From Lithodes maja (Eukaryota; Arthropoda; Malacostraca; Decapoda; Lithodidae): a DNA stretch of 64,000 nt. The position numbers and the translations under genes were made by a program. The notes under the pieces are model-generated. The model saw only the letters and a program-made list of their open reading frames with translations, did no database searches and had not been told where the DNA came from. Below are positions 1 to 11,124 of this stretch, piece after piece; position 1 is the first letter of the stretch, and each line of letters opens with the position of its first letter. The stretch lies in the NCBI GenBank assembly GCA_037953745.1, contig JBAKBP010004473.1:62001-126000 (forward strand), written 5' to 3'.

Positions 1-789
1 ACGGTTAGTAGCCGCTGGGTCGGTCCGCCGTGCCGGCATGTTCACGAGCTCGTGTCTCCCTCGCCGGGTCTTTACGTCGGTGGGTGTGGCGGCGCCACTG
101 CCCCCTGCTCCCTGGTCCTTCGGGAATCCGGCGGACGCCGATATAGATCTGATTGGTAAGGTGCTTCTCAACCCCTCGGACTTTGCCTCCGCCTCCCGGC
201 GGTTGCGAGAGCTACAAGTCCTCCGGCGGGTGTTTTTGTATATGGAACACACCAATACCCACCATTCGGGGTCCCCCGGTCTTTCGGCCTGGTCAATTCG
301 TGATGGGGGATATTGTGGTCGTTTACCCTGCCGTGCCGGCGGCCCAATGGATAATAGACCCCGGCGGACACTGCACTTATGTCCTTCAGGTAGCACGCTT
401 ACCTCATTGACGTTTACCCCGCCTTGCCGGCGGCCCAGTTAGTAAACTAATCAGCGGCTGCTTGTGTATTTTGTGGAGCACAGAGCGATCCGCCGTTAAA
501 AGGGCTTCCTGTGCTACGACATACGCCGTAACAAGGACCCTCTGTTTTGGGGTATCCTCTTCTCATGTTACCCAGGGGCATGGGAGGAGGATATTCACGC
601 CCTCTTAGGGGTAATAAGAAAGGGGAGGCCGTGGCCTCCTATTCTTATTATGCCGGGAGGTTAGGATGGGTGGGACTCTCCCTGTATATCCTTATGAGCA
701 TTGATTCCTGGAAATGTTTATTTCCAGGAGGACACTCCAGACAGCCGGATACCGCGCCGATTCCCGCCGGGGAGAGGAGTCTCTGCAGC
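1..789 (+). other. DIRS copy A 5' untranslated region
   Basis: This GC-rich leader lies upstream of the copy A gag. It has repeated GCCGG/CCGCCGG words, also frequent in the leaders of copies C and D, and no convincing gene; open stretches here are short and unlike known proteins. At 691-729 it carries a hairpin conserved between DIRS copies, listed separately. The 5' inverted terminal repeat of copy A must lie before the window. Confidence 0.6.
691..729 (+). promoter_or_regulatory. Conserved pre-gag hairpin / possible splice acceptor, copy A
   Basis: The segment begins CTTATGAGCATTGATTCC, then has CCTGGAAAT, a GTTT loop and ATTTCCAGG, a perfect 9-bp stem. The same block precedes gag in copy D (22684-22720) and occurs twice in copy C (7731-7767 and 9380-9420, reverse strand). 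Its end, a T-rich stretch plus CAG, also resembles a 3' splice site. Conservation is seen; function is inferred. Confidence 0.45.
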
Positions 790-2285
790 ATGCCTTTGTT
801 TACAGTATGCTCAACCCCCTCTTGTCTTTTGCTACCAATACCAGCCTATAGCAGATGTATCAGATGTGTTCAGTGTTTAAACAGAAACTCCTTCTTGTGG
901 GCATCTCGTACATGTCCGGTTTGTTCCGAATTATTTGAAGAATGGCTAGCGGCCCAAGATATGTCTTGCTTACTTACGCTCATTGAGGTTAAGTCTAAGT
1001 TTAAAACCTATGCTTCTCAGGTAGCCAACAAAGAACTGTCATGTGATAACCCAGAATTATTAAGGGTGGTTCAATTGTATTCTATTGATGATCATACAGC
1101 TCACCAACCACATAACTCCTCTATGCCCTTGTTGACCATGGGGTCCCCTACGTCCTCCTTGACATCCGCACAGAGCTCCTCTCCCCTGGCGAAAAGGAGC
1201 CGCTTGATGTCACCAGAATGCCTCGACCTTACCCAACTGGCTCCCCCGGCGGGCAACCTGAGGCGCATGGACAGCACGGAATATTTGCCTGACAAGATCA
1301 ACCGGCTCTCGAGCCCACCACAACGTGTGTTACTTTCTAATGAAACTCCTACTTCTGCGCAAGTAGATCTCACAGGATCACTGCTGGAAGGTCCGGCGAT
1401 CTCCTCGGGGACGCAGGGAGTTGGTTCCGGCCTCCCCGAGCCGGACGTCGGCCCCCCTCACATTGCCACTAGACTTAGACAAACTGTACACGTTAGGCTC
1501 CAAGGTTCCAAATTAGTGTTCTCAAACAAACAGGCTCAACAAGCCAACACGGCTCATACCTCTACTCAGTCTCCGGGTGTAATTACGTCAGATGCGGTTA
1601 CGACCATACGGTCTCACGCGCCACTACTGGCTCCTAAGGACCAGCCCGGCTTGACAGCCGCCCTCACGGAGATAGGTTCGCAAAATGCGACCAACCCAAT
1701 AACACCTCGGCCGCTTGACCAGAAGTCACCGGCTTGCAGCTCGCCCCACCCGGCTACGGCTAGTAGCAGTCTGACGCTGATGAACACTCATAAGACACAC
1801 GCGGCCACTATCAAACAGGCTGACACTCTGATACGAACAGACCAACATGATAGGCCAACGACACAAACCACTACCACAAGGTTAACGGCTGTACAACTAA
1901 ATGAATTATTACAGAAGGTGATAAACCATTGTGCCATTAAACAGGGTCAAACCCCTACTCCGGCGCCGAGACCACCCCACAGTGTAGATAAGCCCCCCTC
2001 TCATATCAATGTAGGCATTCCCTCTCCGGCAGACCCCTCCGCCGCCCACGGGCCCGGCACTAAACAGTCCAATGCATTCCCGATCTGAAGGGCAAGAGTT
2101 TCAGCCGCGGGCATTAAATGTTACCCCAGGTTCGTTGCCAAACCCATTAGTCCGTCCCTCAACCTCGAAGCAACTCTTAGGTTTAGGAGACCTCGAGTTC
2201 ATAGGTATGTCCAAGCCCTCCAATGTAACTCCCCCTTCCACCGGCCGACCCAGGCAGGGACTACCGGCGGAACCTTGGGTAATTG
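790..2285 (+). pseudogene. gag: DIRS copy A Gag, N-terminal part (split by CR1-1)
   Basis: This is a Gag-like structural protein of a DIRS1-type retrotransposon. I place the start at ATG 790 because copy D has the same motif at its ATG 22802: MP, F, then CxTPxC. Further cysteines follow (CIRCVQC near residues 23-29, CPVC near 42-45), so a zinc-binding N-terminus is plausible. The rest is Ser/Thr/Pro-rich and low complexity. The frame opens further upstream (547) but without a better start. It stops at 2088, while an overlapping frame from 2072 continues to about 2285, suggesting a single frameshift near 2085. CR1-1 then interrupts it; gag resumes at about 12640. Gag identity rests on position before RT in copy D and on similarity among copies, not on a named domain. 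Confidence 0.6.
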
Positions 2286-2328
2286 TTTCTTACAGTTTCT
2301 TACAGTAGATCCTCTGGAAAAAGGCAAA

Positions 2329-2855
2329 CTATGCCTGTGTATCCAGCTCAGTACCAGTACTTGCACTGCTGCGGTCGTTCACGGTGTTGGCGGCGGCGGT
2401 AGCAGACGCAACATTTTTACTATTCTGTATTTTTGTTTTATAATCAAACTTCAAATCTTGTCTTCCCCATGCTTTATCAAGATTACTTTCAAACTCCCTT
2501 ATTGATTCGGAATCGACTACATACTGGGGCAGTGCGTTCCACTCATTTACCACTCTATCACAAAATGAGTTCTTTGCCTTCTCAAGCCTATTTCTTTCTT
2601 TGTAAATTTTCTTAGAGTGTCCTCTCGTTCTTGTTCCCTCCCGCATCAAGAAGATACCTTAACACACATCCTCATCGTACTTTCCTGACACTATCTTAAA
2701 AGTCTCTATCATATCCCCTCTCTTTCTCCTATATGCCAGTGTCGGAAGCCCCAGTGTCCTCAACCTCTGCTCATAGCCCGCGTTCTTCAACGTTGGTACC
2801 AGCTTGCTAGCTCTCCTCTGCACTTTCTCCACTGCTTCTATATCCTTTACCATAT
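2329..2855 (-). pseudogene. CR1-1 ORF2, C-terminal end
   Basis: This is the C-terminal region after the RT domain of a CR1-type ORF2. It contains the YRRKRGDMIETFKI and VVNEWNALPQYVV motifs common at the end of CR1 polyproteins. It reads in two minus-strand pieces, 2659-2855 and 2329-2649, separated by a stop or frame change near 2655 (compare the CR1-3 copy, which is open through the same place). Upstream coding continues at 11444 on the far side of DIRS copy C. It is non-functional because of the split and the 5' truncation. Confidence 0.75.
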
Positions 2856-3232
2856 TATAGGTTTGACTCCTGTAAGGAGATAAAGAAAACCTAATATTTA
2901 GTAGTGGCCACGGGGCCACTACTAAATATTAGGTATTAATCATTGACGAACATGCCTATTACATAAGGCACCCTCTTCAAACACTCATCCGCCGTAGTTT
3001 GAATCTACCGCGCAGAGCATTTAAAATTTGAGGAGCCTTCATCATGAGCGCACGCGACCTCACTCATGGCTTCAGTCATAATGAATTGGATTCTCACTAC
3101 GAAAAAACTTCGTAAAAAAATAAAAACAAAAAGAAAATAAGAATAACTATTCAATAAGCTTTCCATCATATCGTGGATGTACTTGTGTGGATCTTTTGAC
3201 CAGACGCTACTGCAGGCATCATTCTTCCTTCA
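2856..3232 (+). repeat. DIRS C inverted terminal repeat (3' end of element)
   Basis: The segment from 2938 (CATTGACGAACATGCC) to about 3232 matches the reverse complement of 11125-11417 with few differences. The outermost 80 bp (2856-2937) is an extension absent from the other ITR, as in the asymmetric ITRs of DIRS-1. It includes a small foldback, GACTCC..GGAG, within TATAGGTTT..AAACCTAAT. Confidence 0.85.
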
Positions 3233-3305
3233 CTGACATATCAAGTAAACCAAAATCCTCAATACATCAACGAATGGGAAGGGGATGGTCGGGAGGGCCC
3301 CAGTC

Positions 3306-3412
3306 GTCAATGATTACGGGGCCACTACTAAATATTAGGTTTTCTTTATCTCCTTACAGGAGTCAAACCTATAATTTATTAGTGGCCCCTCCATCATTGA
3401 CGAACATGCCTG
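3306..3412 (+). repeat. DIRS C internal complementary region (ICR)
   Basis: On the plus strand this reads ...AGTCAAACCTATA then ATTTATTAGTGGCCCC. That is the reverse complement of the element's two extremities (2856-2925 and 11405-11443) placed end to end. In DIRS1 models the ICR templates circular-DNA formation during replication. Here the match can be checked directly within the window. Confidence 0.88.
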
Positions 3413-4108
3413 ATTTCTAAGACTGGAGGGGGACATTCGTAATCATATCATAACTCTAGAAAAGCAGATAATCAAACAACCACATAGTATTCTTACTTTT
3501 GTAAAAAAGAGATATTCGGGTGCATAAACTTTATACAGCCTAAATCTTCAAAAAGGGGTACAAGCAGGAGCGTGCTTCAAAGAAGCCTGCTTGAAAAAGG
3601 GTTAACTCTGAGACTCTGTACACAGATCTGCTAGTTAAGAAGGCACCCCACTTAAAGTAAGTGGTGAAAACTAAAAACTTATAAGTTTACATGTGCACAT
3701 ATAAACCCCATTAACTAATGGATATATTCCTAAAAATAACCAAACAAAAATGAATTCTTGTACATTCGTAGAAGTACTGAACTCGTGTACTTATGGAGAA
3801 GTAATTACTTCAAAAGTAAAAGTCGAAGTTGCAACTACCGAGATTTCTCAAAAATCTAATGCTTCACAGCCAAGGCTACTTACAACAAGAATTGTTGTAA
3901 CACTACTATTGGCCTTTAGCACAATTTCCTGCAATGAATACTACAGAGAAATTTTATCATACAATGCCTACAAACAGTATCACAGCTCGTATGTTCCGAA
4001 CACATACTCCGGAGGGGTCTAGGGTGTCCTATGTCACACTGACTGCACCCTTCCCCCCCCCCCCCCCCTTTTTCTTGAATTTAAACAAAACGTGACTAAA
4101 AGGGCCAC
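3413..4108 (-). other. DIRS C 3' non-coding region
   Basis: This stretch lies between the recombinase stop and the ICR. Near 3566-3587 a GCTTC..GAAGC hairpin is shared with copy A (17367-17388) and copy B (18063 onward). A C15-17 tract at about 4054-4070 corresponds to G tracts near the same place in copies A (16134) and D (63886). A 90-codon open frame at 3750-4022 has no recognisable content and I do not call it a gene. Confidence 0.55.
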
Positions 4109-5028
4109 CTAGACCCTCTGCCGTAAAGCTATACATGGCAAGGAAGGTTTGTCTAGAGCTACTGAAAGGTATTGAGTCAAAAACTCCTGATTAGAGGCCC
4201 ACAACTGTGTGGACTTAATAACTTCCATCGAAAGATTATTAAGGAAACGTAAAGAGGCTGTCCCCTTGCGTAAATCGTGGGTCTTACCCACAACGCTGGG
4301 ATTCTTCTCTTTAAAGTCCTCGACCAAGAGAGAAGCCAGTGTACGCTCCATCAAGCGTTCACCCGGACTTGCGACCCATAAAGCACCCTGGTGATTTAGA
4401 GGTGCCATTCTTAAATATTTGGTTAGAGCTTACACTGGGCAAAAAGATGGTGCACCTTTCCCCTTTTTAACGCCGGCACCGTGAACTCTGAAAACACGTG
4501 TTCACTGTGCTCATTCTTGGCTATGAATCCTGGGGAAGGTGCAATGTGAATACACTCATGAAGCCTATCAAACCTGAGGCAATTAGGTGTGTTGCTCATC
4601 GCCGCCAGCTCAGATACTCTGTTCCCGGTAGCCAAAGCCATAAGGAATACTGCCCTTTTGTAAAATCTGCAGTCATTGGTACATACGGGAACGAGTAATA
4701 ACGACGATGCTTTGTCCAGAGACCATGAAGGCCTGAGCTGACGGGGAGGTGGGCGGAGTTTAAAACCTGCCCACATAAATCAATTTCAGATAAATGTTTC
4801 TGCATGAACAGATACATTAAACAATTAACAACCAACGCCACCGAGGGCACAGTTTGTTTTTGTTCTAAGAATCCAAGACGTAAAAGCTTGCCAATGCGAT
4901 TGAAACTGTCGCTTTGTAGACTGGGTATATTGATTCGTGAATATCTTGGTCACGTCGCTACCATATGGTGCTAGCCACTTGGCCTCCTGAATGTCCATAA
5001 TGAACAAGTCCGCGAGGTTTCTAGGTTG
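4109..5028 (-). pseudogene. DIRS C tyrosine recombinase
   Basis: The recombinase integrates the circular DIRS intermediate. Segments at 4825-5007 (N-terminal core-binding part, TNQYTQSTKRQFQSHW), 4423-4776 (first catalytic Arg in ATGNRVSELAAM) and 4109-4408 (HDLRK box and the tyrosine in FLTQYLSVAL) match copy D in order. They lie in different frames, so there are at least two frame changes plus lost sequence between the core-binding and catalytic parts. The catalytic Arg, His-x-x-Arg and Tyr are still readable. Coding ends at 4109, where copy D also stops its recombinase. Inactive. Confidence 0.75.
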
Positions 5029-5905
5029 CTAATTGTGTTCTAAGTGGAACAACCCGACCGGGAGTGACACTGGGTGCGTGCACCACGTGTTCAAATGCTG
5101 GTACCACACTGCGCTGGCCACAGGGGCGCGATTAGCGAGACTACGCCTCGCTAATCCTGTAGTTCGTTGACTACGTGGCACATTAGAGACGCGTCTGGCG
5201 GCGGAAAATAGATAAATGGAATTCAACCTGTTCTCGTCCGTCATCAGAGCGTCAGGTCCACCCGCCGGCGTTATCGTCCGGCGGGTGAGGTACAGTGGGA
5301 GTTTGTGAGTTTTCTCAGACGCAAACAAATCCACTTGTGGATGGTAATGCTCCGCACACGCAAGAGTGCCCATTCTACTGATGTGCTTTGTCTCTGAGAC
5401 AGAGCGTCTGCCCAGACGTTTGCTACGCCTGGGAGATAAGATGCGTGAAGATGAATGTCCAGCCTGTTGGCTAGTATAAAAATCTTTTCTGACACGTTTA
5501 GCCACTTCCGAGATCTCATTGACCCTTGTTTCTGAATACAGTGAACCACATTCAGATTGTCCATTCTGAAGGCCACCGACTTGCCCCGTAAAGCAGAGCC
5601 GTGAGCCTGAAGAACAGATAAGGGGACTAGTAAGTCTTTGACATTGATGTGGAAGATTTCTAAATGGGACCAAAACATTTGACCCTGATGCCCGAGGTTT
5701 GACTAAAAAGCCCCAACCTATCGTTCCTGACGCATCCATGTCCACCCATACCGACGGCGGAGGAGAGGTTCATGACATGACTTCGTGCAACATTTCTCTC
5801 GTCGCCCAAACCGCTAGTAAGTTGTGTAATAACGTTGGGATAGGCCATACTATCCCCGCCGGTAATAGTGGGAAAAATTTGTTGCCCTCCAAGATTAAAC
5901 GTTAG
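5029..5905 (-). pseudogene. DIRS C RNase H and linker domain
   Basis: The RNase H domain reads MDASGTIGWGF (first Asp), NVKDLLVPLSVLQ (a Lys where copy D has Gln, with Glu replaced by Asp), AFRMDNLNVVHCIQ (third acidic residue) and ANVWADALSQRQ (final Asp kept). It is followed by the DIRS linker with HKWICLRLRK/VDLFA-type sequence and an LYLTRR segment. Frames alternate between 5029-5745 and 5271-5678, so there are several indels. It sits between the RT remnant and the recombinase, as in copy D. Confidence 0.7.
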
Positions 5906-6272
5906 ACTTACAACCGGCCCAACTTAACAGTTAGCTGAACCCAGTTGAGAGAACCGACTAGAGATTCCCAAAGTCTCTGTGTCGTAGTCAGACTGTGGAG
6001 AAACATAAACAGTTTTTGCGAAATCTGTTTCGAGTGTCCACACTCTGACTCAGAGTGAGAGAAGCTGTGTCCTCAACCAGCCCTATACCCTGAAATACTC
6101 GTGGGGGAACAAGGGTTTGACTTTTACTAAGTTGACCTTGAATCCTAGAGATAAGAGATGGTTTAACGTAACGTAGACATGAATGATGCGTAAGTTTTCT
6201 GTTTCTGCCACCACCAGTTAGTCGCCCAGATACCACCAGACCCTGATCCCTTGTTCTAACAAGGGCATCAGG
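5906..6272 (-). pseudogene. DIRS C reverse transcriptase remnant (internally deleted)
   Basis: Only the palm end and thumb remain. The sequence resumes at the equivalent of QALMPLL in copy D, directly after the gag text FNLAQAFKQ. The gag C-terminus, RT fingers and the first palm motif are therefore deleted. The active-site motif YLDD of copy D reads YLGD followed by a stop here, near 6235. Downstream the thumb is still recognisable (SVDTRNRFRK at about 6010-6040). No RT activity is possible from this copy. Confidence 0.7.
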
Positions 6273-7430
6273 GCTTGCGGGGACCTTGCTTGAATGCTTG
6301 TGCCAAATTGAAAACAGTCTTCCAAACTGCTGGTGAAATCAAAGAAGGAATTAGAACTGGAGACAGAACTACTTGGCTTGCAATACGGTCAAGAAGTTTC
6401 TTCACTACAAACATCCTCAGATCCTGCCTTGCTCGAACTGCCTCTAATAAGGCCGTCCGAATATCTCCTAAAGACTTGGATGGAAGTCTGGAGAAGCAAG
6501 CGCCGGGAAAGTTCAATGGCTTTCCTAACTTCCGCGGCTTCTATTGCCTGAGAAGAGCGTAACAGAGACTTTGTTACTTGCTGGGAACCAGATATTGCGA
6601 AAACAGTTTAAACGCTTTCCCTCTTAACCTAAACTCGCGGTCTATGTAAGCTGGGGAAGACGTGCTAAAGGAGCTTATAATTCGCCCAAATTGATTATTT
6701 GGGGGGTGGCAGTCAAGCAGAGGGGACTCCGCCGGCACCAAAAACCGGAAGAGATAACCAAGAATGGCGTTCTGGAGGGATTTGGTGGGAAGAATAAGTC
6801 ATGGTTATAATAACTTGGAATGTCCTTAATATGAACATCCAAAACATTTCCGTAACACTGACACAAGCGGATGGTTAGGTATTTTAGCTAAAGCAAAGGA
6901 TGTAGCCAGAGGTCGCACATTCGTCGACATCGCGGGATCTCCCGTATCAAAAGGAGTTTCCGGCGTAGGGCCAAAGAACCTATTAAGTGCATTCAATAGT
7001 AGTCCATCAATCTCTTCCGCCGGTACATACCTAGCCGATGACGAACTCCGTGGAGATTCGACAGTACCCTGAGAGTCGCCTAGAAGGTGACTGGACTTTT
7101 CAACCTCCATCTCTGAGACCAGAGATCGTTGTTCTTTATCCGTTAAGTCTGGTTTATCATGGGAAGATCCCGCCGAAGCCGGGACCTCCACATGTTGCCA
7201 TGTTAAAACTGGGATAGAAGATGGTACATCGGCATCCCGGTGGACGTCAGCACTAGTTGAGTCACAAAGGGATGTGTTCTGTCCTGCCAGGACTGTGAGT
7301 ATCGCCATATACCTTGGCTGTGGCTGTCCCTCGCTTGCGAGCTCGGTATACTCTCTGAAAGAGAGCCCTGTAAAGGTTTATGATAATTAAAAGCTCCCAT
7401 AGCTCATTAACACATTGAAAGCAGAGCTGG
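6273..7430 (-). pseudogene. gag: DIRS C Gag, middle and C-terminal part
   Basis: Minus-strand text contains YVPAEEIDGLLLNALNRFF (about 7000-7040), SSHQIPPE (about 6780) and AIELSRRLLLQTSIQ followed by LGDIRTALLEAVRARQDLR (about 6420-6500). These align with copy D gag (35028-35691) and copy A gag (12640-13876). Several frame changes and stops occur between 6520 and 6830. It joins the RT remnant through a deletion at about 6272. Confidence 0.65.
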
Positions 7431-7605
7431 TGAGCAAAATCATAAAGTATACGAATTAATTTAATTTATATTTAATTGTATTAAAATAAATTACTATAAA
7501 TAAACAATATTATCATAATATAATCATAGAAAATATATACTGTATGTTTATTATGAATCAGTTATTAAATTATTTCATTAACAAATAAAATTAATATAGG
7601 GATAC
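7431..7605. other. AT-rich insert in the DIRS C gag/leader region
   Basis: About 175 bp of nearly pure A/T sit in an otherwise GC-balanced element, between gag and its conserved pre-gag hairpin. I see no terminal inverted repeats or coding sequence. It may be a small insertion; I cannot name it. Confidence 0.4.
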
Positions 7606-7730
7606 CTGAGCTTAACGGCGTTGAACATACAGCAATGGGAGGTTCAAATGCCGACATGACCGAGACTGGGGGAAAACTACCCCGCCCCCGGGAACTACCT
7701 GGTCACCTGGTGCAACACCGGAACTCTGCC

Positions 7731-7767
7731 CTGGAAAGAGAAATTTCCGGGGATTAATGCTCATAGG
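7731..7767 (-). promoter_or_regulatory. Conserved pre-gag hairpin, copy C (first)
   Basis: The reverse complement reads CCTATGAGCATTAATCC, then CCGGAAATTTCTCTTTCCAG. This matches the block before gag in copies A and D. Confidence 0.45.
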
Positions 7768-7865
7768 GTTACACCCAAAAAATGGTACAAAATATGTGCC
7801 ACAAAACCGCCGGTCAACGAACCGTAGCACTCCACCACTACTTTTCGTTTTTCCTTTAGTTTCAT

Positions 7866-8715
7866 ATTAAAGATTTCAGGATATCTTTACCTGTCCAGAA
7901 GATTTAAGCATATCATCTGAATCCTCATAAAGATGAAGCATATCTTTATTAAAGATGAAGTCTTTCAAGTATCCCTTTACACTTGAAACACTAGTAAGAT
8001 TCCGGCATCTTTTTATCCCATAAAAAGTCTAAGCCTATCTCAATCGCTAATCCGGCTTTTCCCAGAAGCCCTCATAGATCGCCGTCTTGAAGGCCGTGAT
8101 ACCCTATTGTATCAATCAATTGTTTGGCAAATTATCGCGAATTGCAAATCAGTTAATATAACCACCCGAAGGTACCACCGCCGGGTTTTATATGCAATGT
8201 CAAACCAATTGTACCTGCCCCAGACCTTTTTTGTAAAAAGGTCGCCGGGAGGGAAAGACTAAACAAACAAACAGCATTGTTTCAATGGCTTATTAAAGAT
8301 TTCAGCATATCTTTTACCTGTCCAAAAGAATTAAGCATAACTTCTGAATCCTCGTAAAGATGAAGCATATCTTTTTTTAAAGATGAAGTCTTTCAAGTAT
8401 CCTTTTACACTTGAAACACTAGTAAGATTCAGGCATCTTTTTATCCCATAAAAAGTCTAAGCCTATCTTTATCTCTAATCCGGCTTCTCCCAGAAGCTCA
8501 TAGATCGCCGTCTTGAAGGCCGTGATACCCTATTGTATCAATCAATTGTTTGGCAAATTATCGCGAATCGCAAATCCGTTAATATAACCACCCGAAGGTA
8601 CAACCGCCGGGTTTTATATGCAATGTCAAACCAATTATACCTGCCCCAGACCTCTATATAAAAAGGTCGCCGGGAGGGAAAGACCAAACAAACAGACAGC
8701 ATTGTTTCAATGGCT
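7866..8715. repeat. Two tandem units of about 425 bp in the DIRS C leader
   Basis: The unit begins ATTAAAGATTTCAG at about 7866 and again at 8292, and each ends near ACAGCATTGTTTCAATGGCT. The units are about 95% alike by eye. Both contain CACTTGAAACACTAGTAAGAT and a CGCCGGG word. Confidence 0.8.
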
Positions 8716-8817
8716 TTGAAAAGCCGTGATTTCTCGGCTTTGAAAAGCCGAGAAAACCATGTCCAACAGGTGTCAGCATGGTCACCTAGATTACTGTGTG
8801 GAGCCCCCTTCGCCGGG

Positions 8818-9236
8818 AATAACACAGGAAGCCTGATCCCAGGCTCGACCACAGAAAACGCAGTTTCTGATGAGCCCTCAAGCGACCAAACTCGTCGGGG
8901 TAACTTACCTATTTTAGCCATCCTGACTAAAACTCGGTAAACAAAAACGGTGTTCTCGGAGCAACGAGCAAAACGCCGGAAAGGTAACCCACACCAAACG
9001 AGACATTACAGGAGGGCGTAATGCATAAAGCAATGAATAACACAGGAAGCCTGATCCCAGGCTCGACCACAGAAAACGCAGTCTCTGATGAGCCCTCAAG
9101 AGACCAAGCTCGTCGGGGTAACTTACCTATTTTAGCCATCCTGACTAAAACTCGGTAAACAAAAAACGGTGTTCTTGGAGCAACGAGAAAAACGCCGGAA
9201 AGGTAACCCACACCAAACGAGACATATTAACACATT
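8818..9236. repeat. Two tandem units of about 218 bp in the DIRS C leader
   Basis: AATAACACAGGAAGCCTGAT occurs at 8818 and 9036, and both units run to the ACGCCGGAAAGGTAACCCA block. On the minus strand each unit encodes a degraded copy of the Gag N-terminal cysteine region. Confidence 0.78.
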
Positions 9237-9330
9237 TTATACAAAGGGTGTGCGCAAAAGTAGGGATACCTGAACAGGAGGGCGTAATGCATAAAGCAAA
9301 AACCGGGGCAACGGAAGTCATGACAGACAC
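9145..9330 (-). pseudogene. gag: DIRS C Gag N-terminus remnant
   Basis: The minus-strand text APVFALCITPSCSGIP followed by LCIKCV resembles the Gag start in copy A (MPLFTVCSTPSC, CIRCV) and in copy D. A partial duplicate lies in the neighbouring 218-bp unit (8914-9099). Stops follow directly, so this end of gag is rearranged and not coding. It lies just downstream, in element sense, of the second conserved hairpin (9380-9420). Confidence 0.5.
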
Positions 9331-9379
9331 TGGAGGGAAACTTACTCAAGGTTCTGCATAGACCCGCCGGGACCCAGCT

Positions 9380-9420
9380 CTGGAAAAAAAGAAAATTTCC
9401 AAGAATTAATGCTCATAAGG
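9380..9420 (-). promoter_or_regulatory. Conserved pre-gag hairpin, copy C (second)
   Basis: The reverse complement reads CTTATGAGCATTAATTCTTG, then GAAATTTTC..CCAG, the same block as at 691, 22684 and 7731. It lies immediately upstream of the Gag N-terminus remnant at 9145-9330. Confidence 0.45.
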
Positions 9421-11124
9421 TTAACCCAATCATGTTCGCACACAAGTGTTAAATAACCCACCGGGTAACGAGACGTAATACTCAACGACTACAGCTCGCT
9501 ACGCGGTGGGGTCTCCTAAGTAAAAGATTTATGAATACCCTCTGACATAATATATAAAGACCATCATGGCGTTTATAACTGATTAAGTCTTTCCGGTGGT
9601 GTTTGTTTCAAGATTCAATTTTGGAAAAAAAAACTAAAAAAGACGCCGGCCCCCGAATTATCTCGTAGATCAAAAACTGGGAAGCCTGACAAATATACGA
9701 GATCTAACTTCTGCCGAAGTATCTTTTTAGATCGCCGTATGATGAAGGCGGCGATACAAAACGTATCCCTCAATTGTCTGGTTAACTAACTGAATTGTAA
9801 ATTCGTTATTCCCATCCTTCTAAGGAGCACCCCGCCGGGTGAGAATAATAGTTTGAAAAAACGTTAAACCCCAATTGTGCCCTAAAGCGGCGTATGTTGA
9901 AGGAGGCGATACACAATGCATCCCTCAATTGTCCTGGTCAACTAAACTGAATTTTGCAAAATTTCCGGTCATCCCACCCTTCCAGGTTGCACCCGCCGGG
10001 TGATTTAAAGTTTAAAAGTTAACCCCAATTGTTTCCTATCCCCACTTCTTTGTAAAAGATCGCCGGGGAGGAAAATTACAACACCAGCATAGTTTTATAT
10101 TGGCTTTTGCAAAACCGAAAAAAACTACAAAACAACACGTGTCCGTATGAAACCACTGTTAGATGGGTACAGCCAACCCCGCCGGGAGTCATAAGGAGCC
10201 CTGAAAACAGGCACCCCAGAGACGCAGTCCTGGGGAGCCACAGACACCACTCGCCGGGGAAACAAGCCCTGTTTTTTTAAACCACGCATGGCCAAAAACT
10301 CGGCAACCAGCCGGGGTTTATCAAGGTGAAACCGAGAAAAAACCCGCCGGAAAAAAACCCACCCCGTCCAGATACCATCTGAACGCAACACCGGACCGAG
10401 GCGTAGCCAAAACACAAACTAACGCCGGGCCCAACAAAGTCCATGGAATTAGCCAATACACAACTCCCCCAGGACACATAAATAGTCCGTGGAATTAGCC
10501 AATACACAACTAAAACCAGGACACACATGACACAGTAGTACATATTTAGAAAATAAATCAATAACACTTGTATATGTGGTAAAGCTACGAGAGGCTGGCT
10601 AGGCCTAGGCAGACGGATAACAGTAATTATGTTGGAATATAAACCAAAAAGCACTGAATTATATAACAACAGGAACCACCGCCAAACACACCACTGTAGC
10701 AAACACTTCCCGGCAAAGGGAAGAACTGACTCGGGACCCAGAAAAAAACTTCACTAAGTGAAGAAAAAATACGCTGGGAACGTCAGCAAAAATACGCTAC
10801 CTCATCAGAAAGATAAAAGGAAGCAATAACGCGTAAAGAAAGCCGCCTGCATCACAAAGGCTAGCTAGCTGTGAAAAAAGTTCACCTGTCCACAACAGGA
10901 TCACGAGGGAACATCCCGAAAATAGATGCCCCCAAACACACGACCCAAAATACGCTGCACTGCGGGCAACTAGCCCAGGAACACTCCTGCTACACATATC
11001 CTAACCTTACTTGATTACATCCCCGGAGTAAAACAAATGAGAAAAAAACTCACTAGGGACGCAACAAATGCGGAACCCGCGGAGCGTGGGGAGACACGTC
11101 CGGGCAGGCTGAGCGCAGAGCAGA
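9421..11124 (-). other. DIRS C 5' leader
   Basis: Non-coding sequence between the ITR and the gag remnants. Two diverged repeats of about 150 bp (near 9715-9860 and 9890-10030) share GGCGATACA, ATCCCTCAATTGTC and CCCGCCGGGTGA. A CCGTGGAATTAGCCAATACA block is repeated near 10440-10460 and 10486-10506. No gene is supported. Confidence 0.5.

Noticed and set aside
3750..4022. Small protein gene
   Set aside because: The 90-codon frame sits in DIRS C 3' non-coding sequence with no similarity, signal or conservation in other copies.
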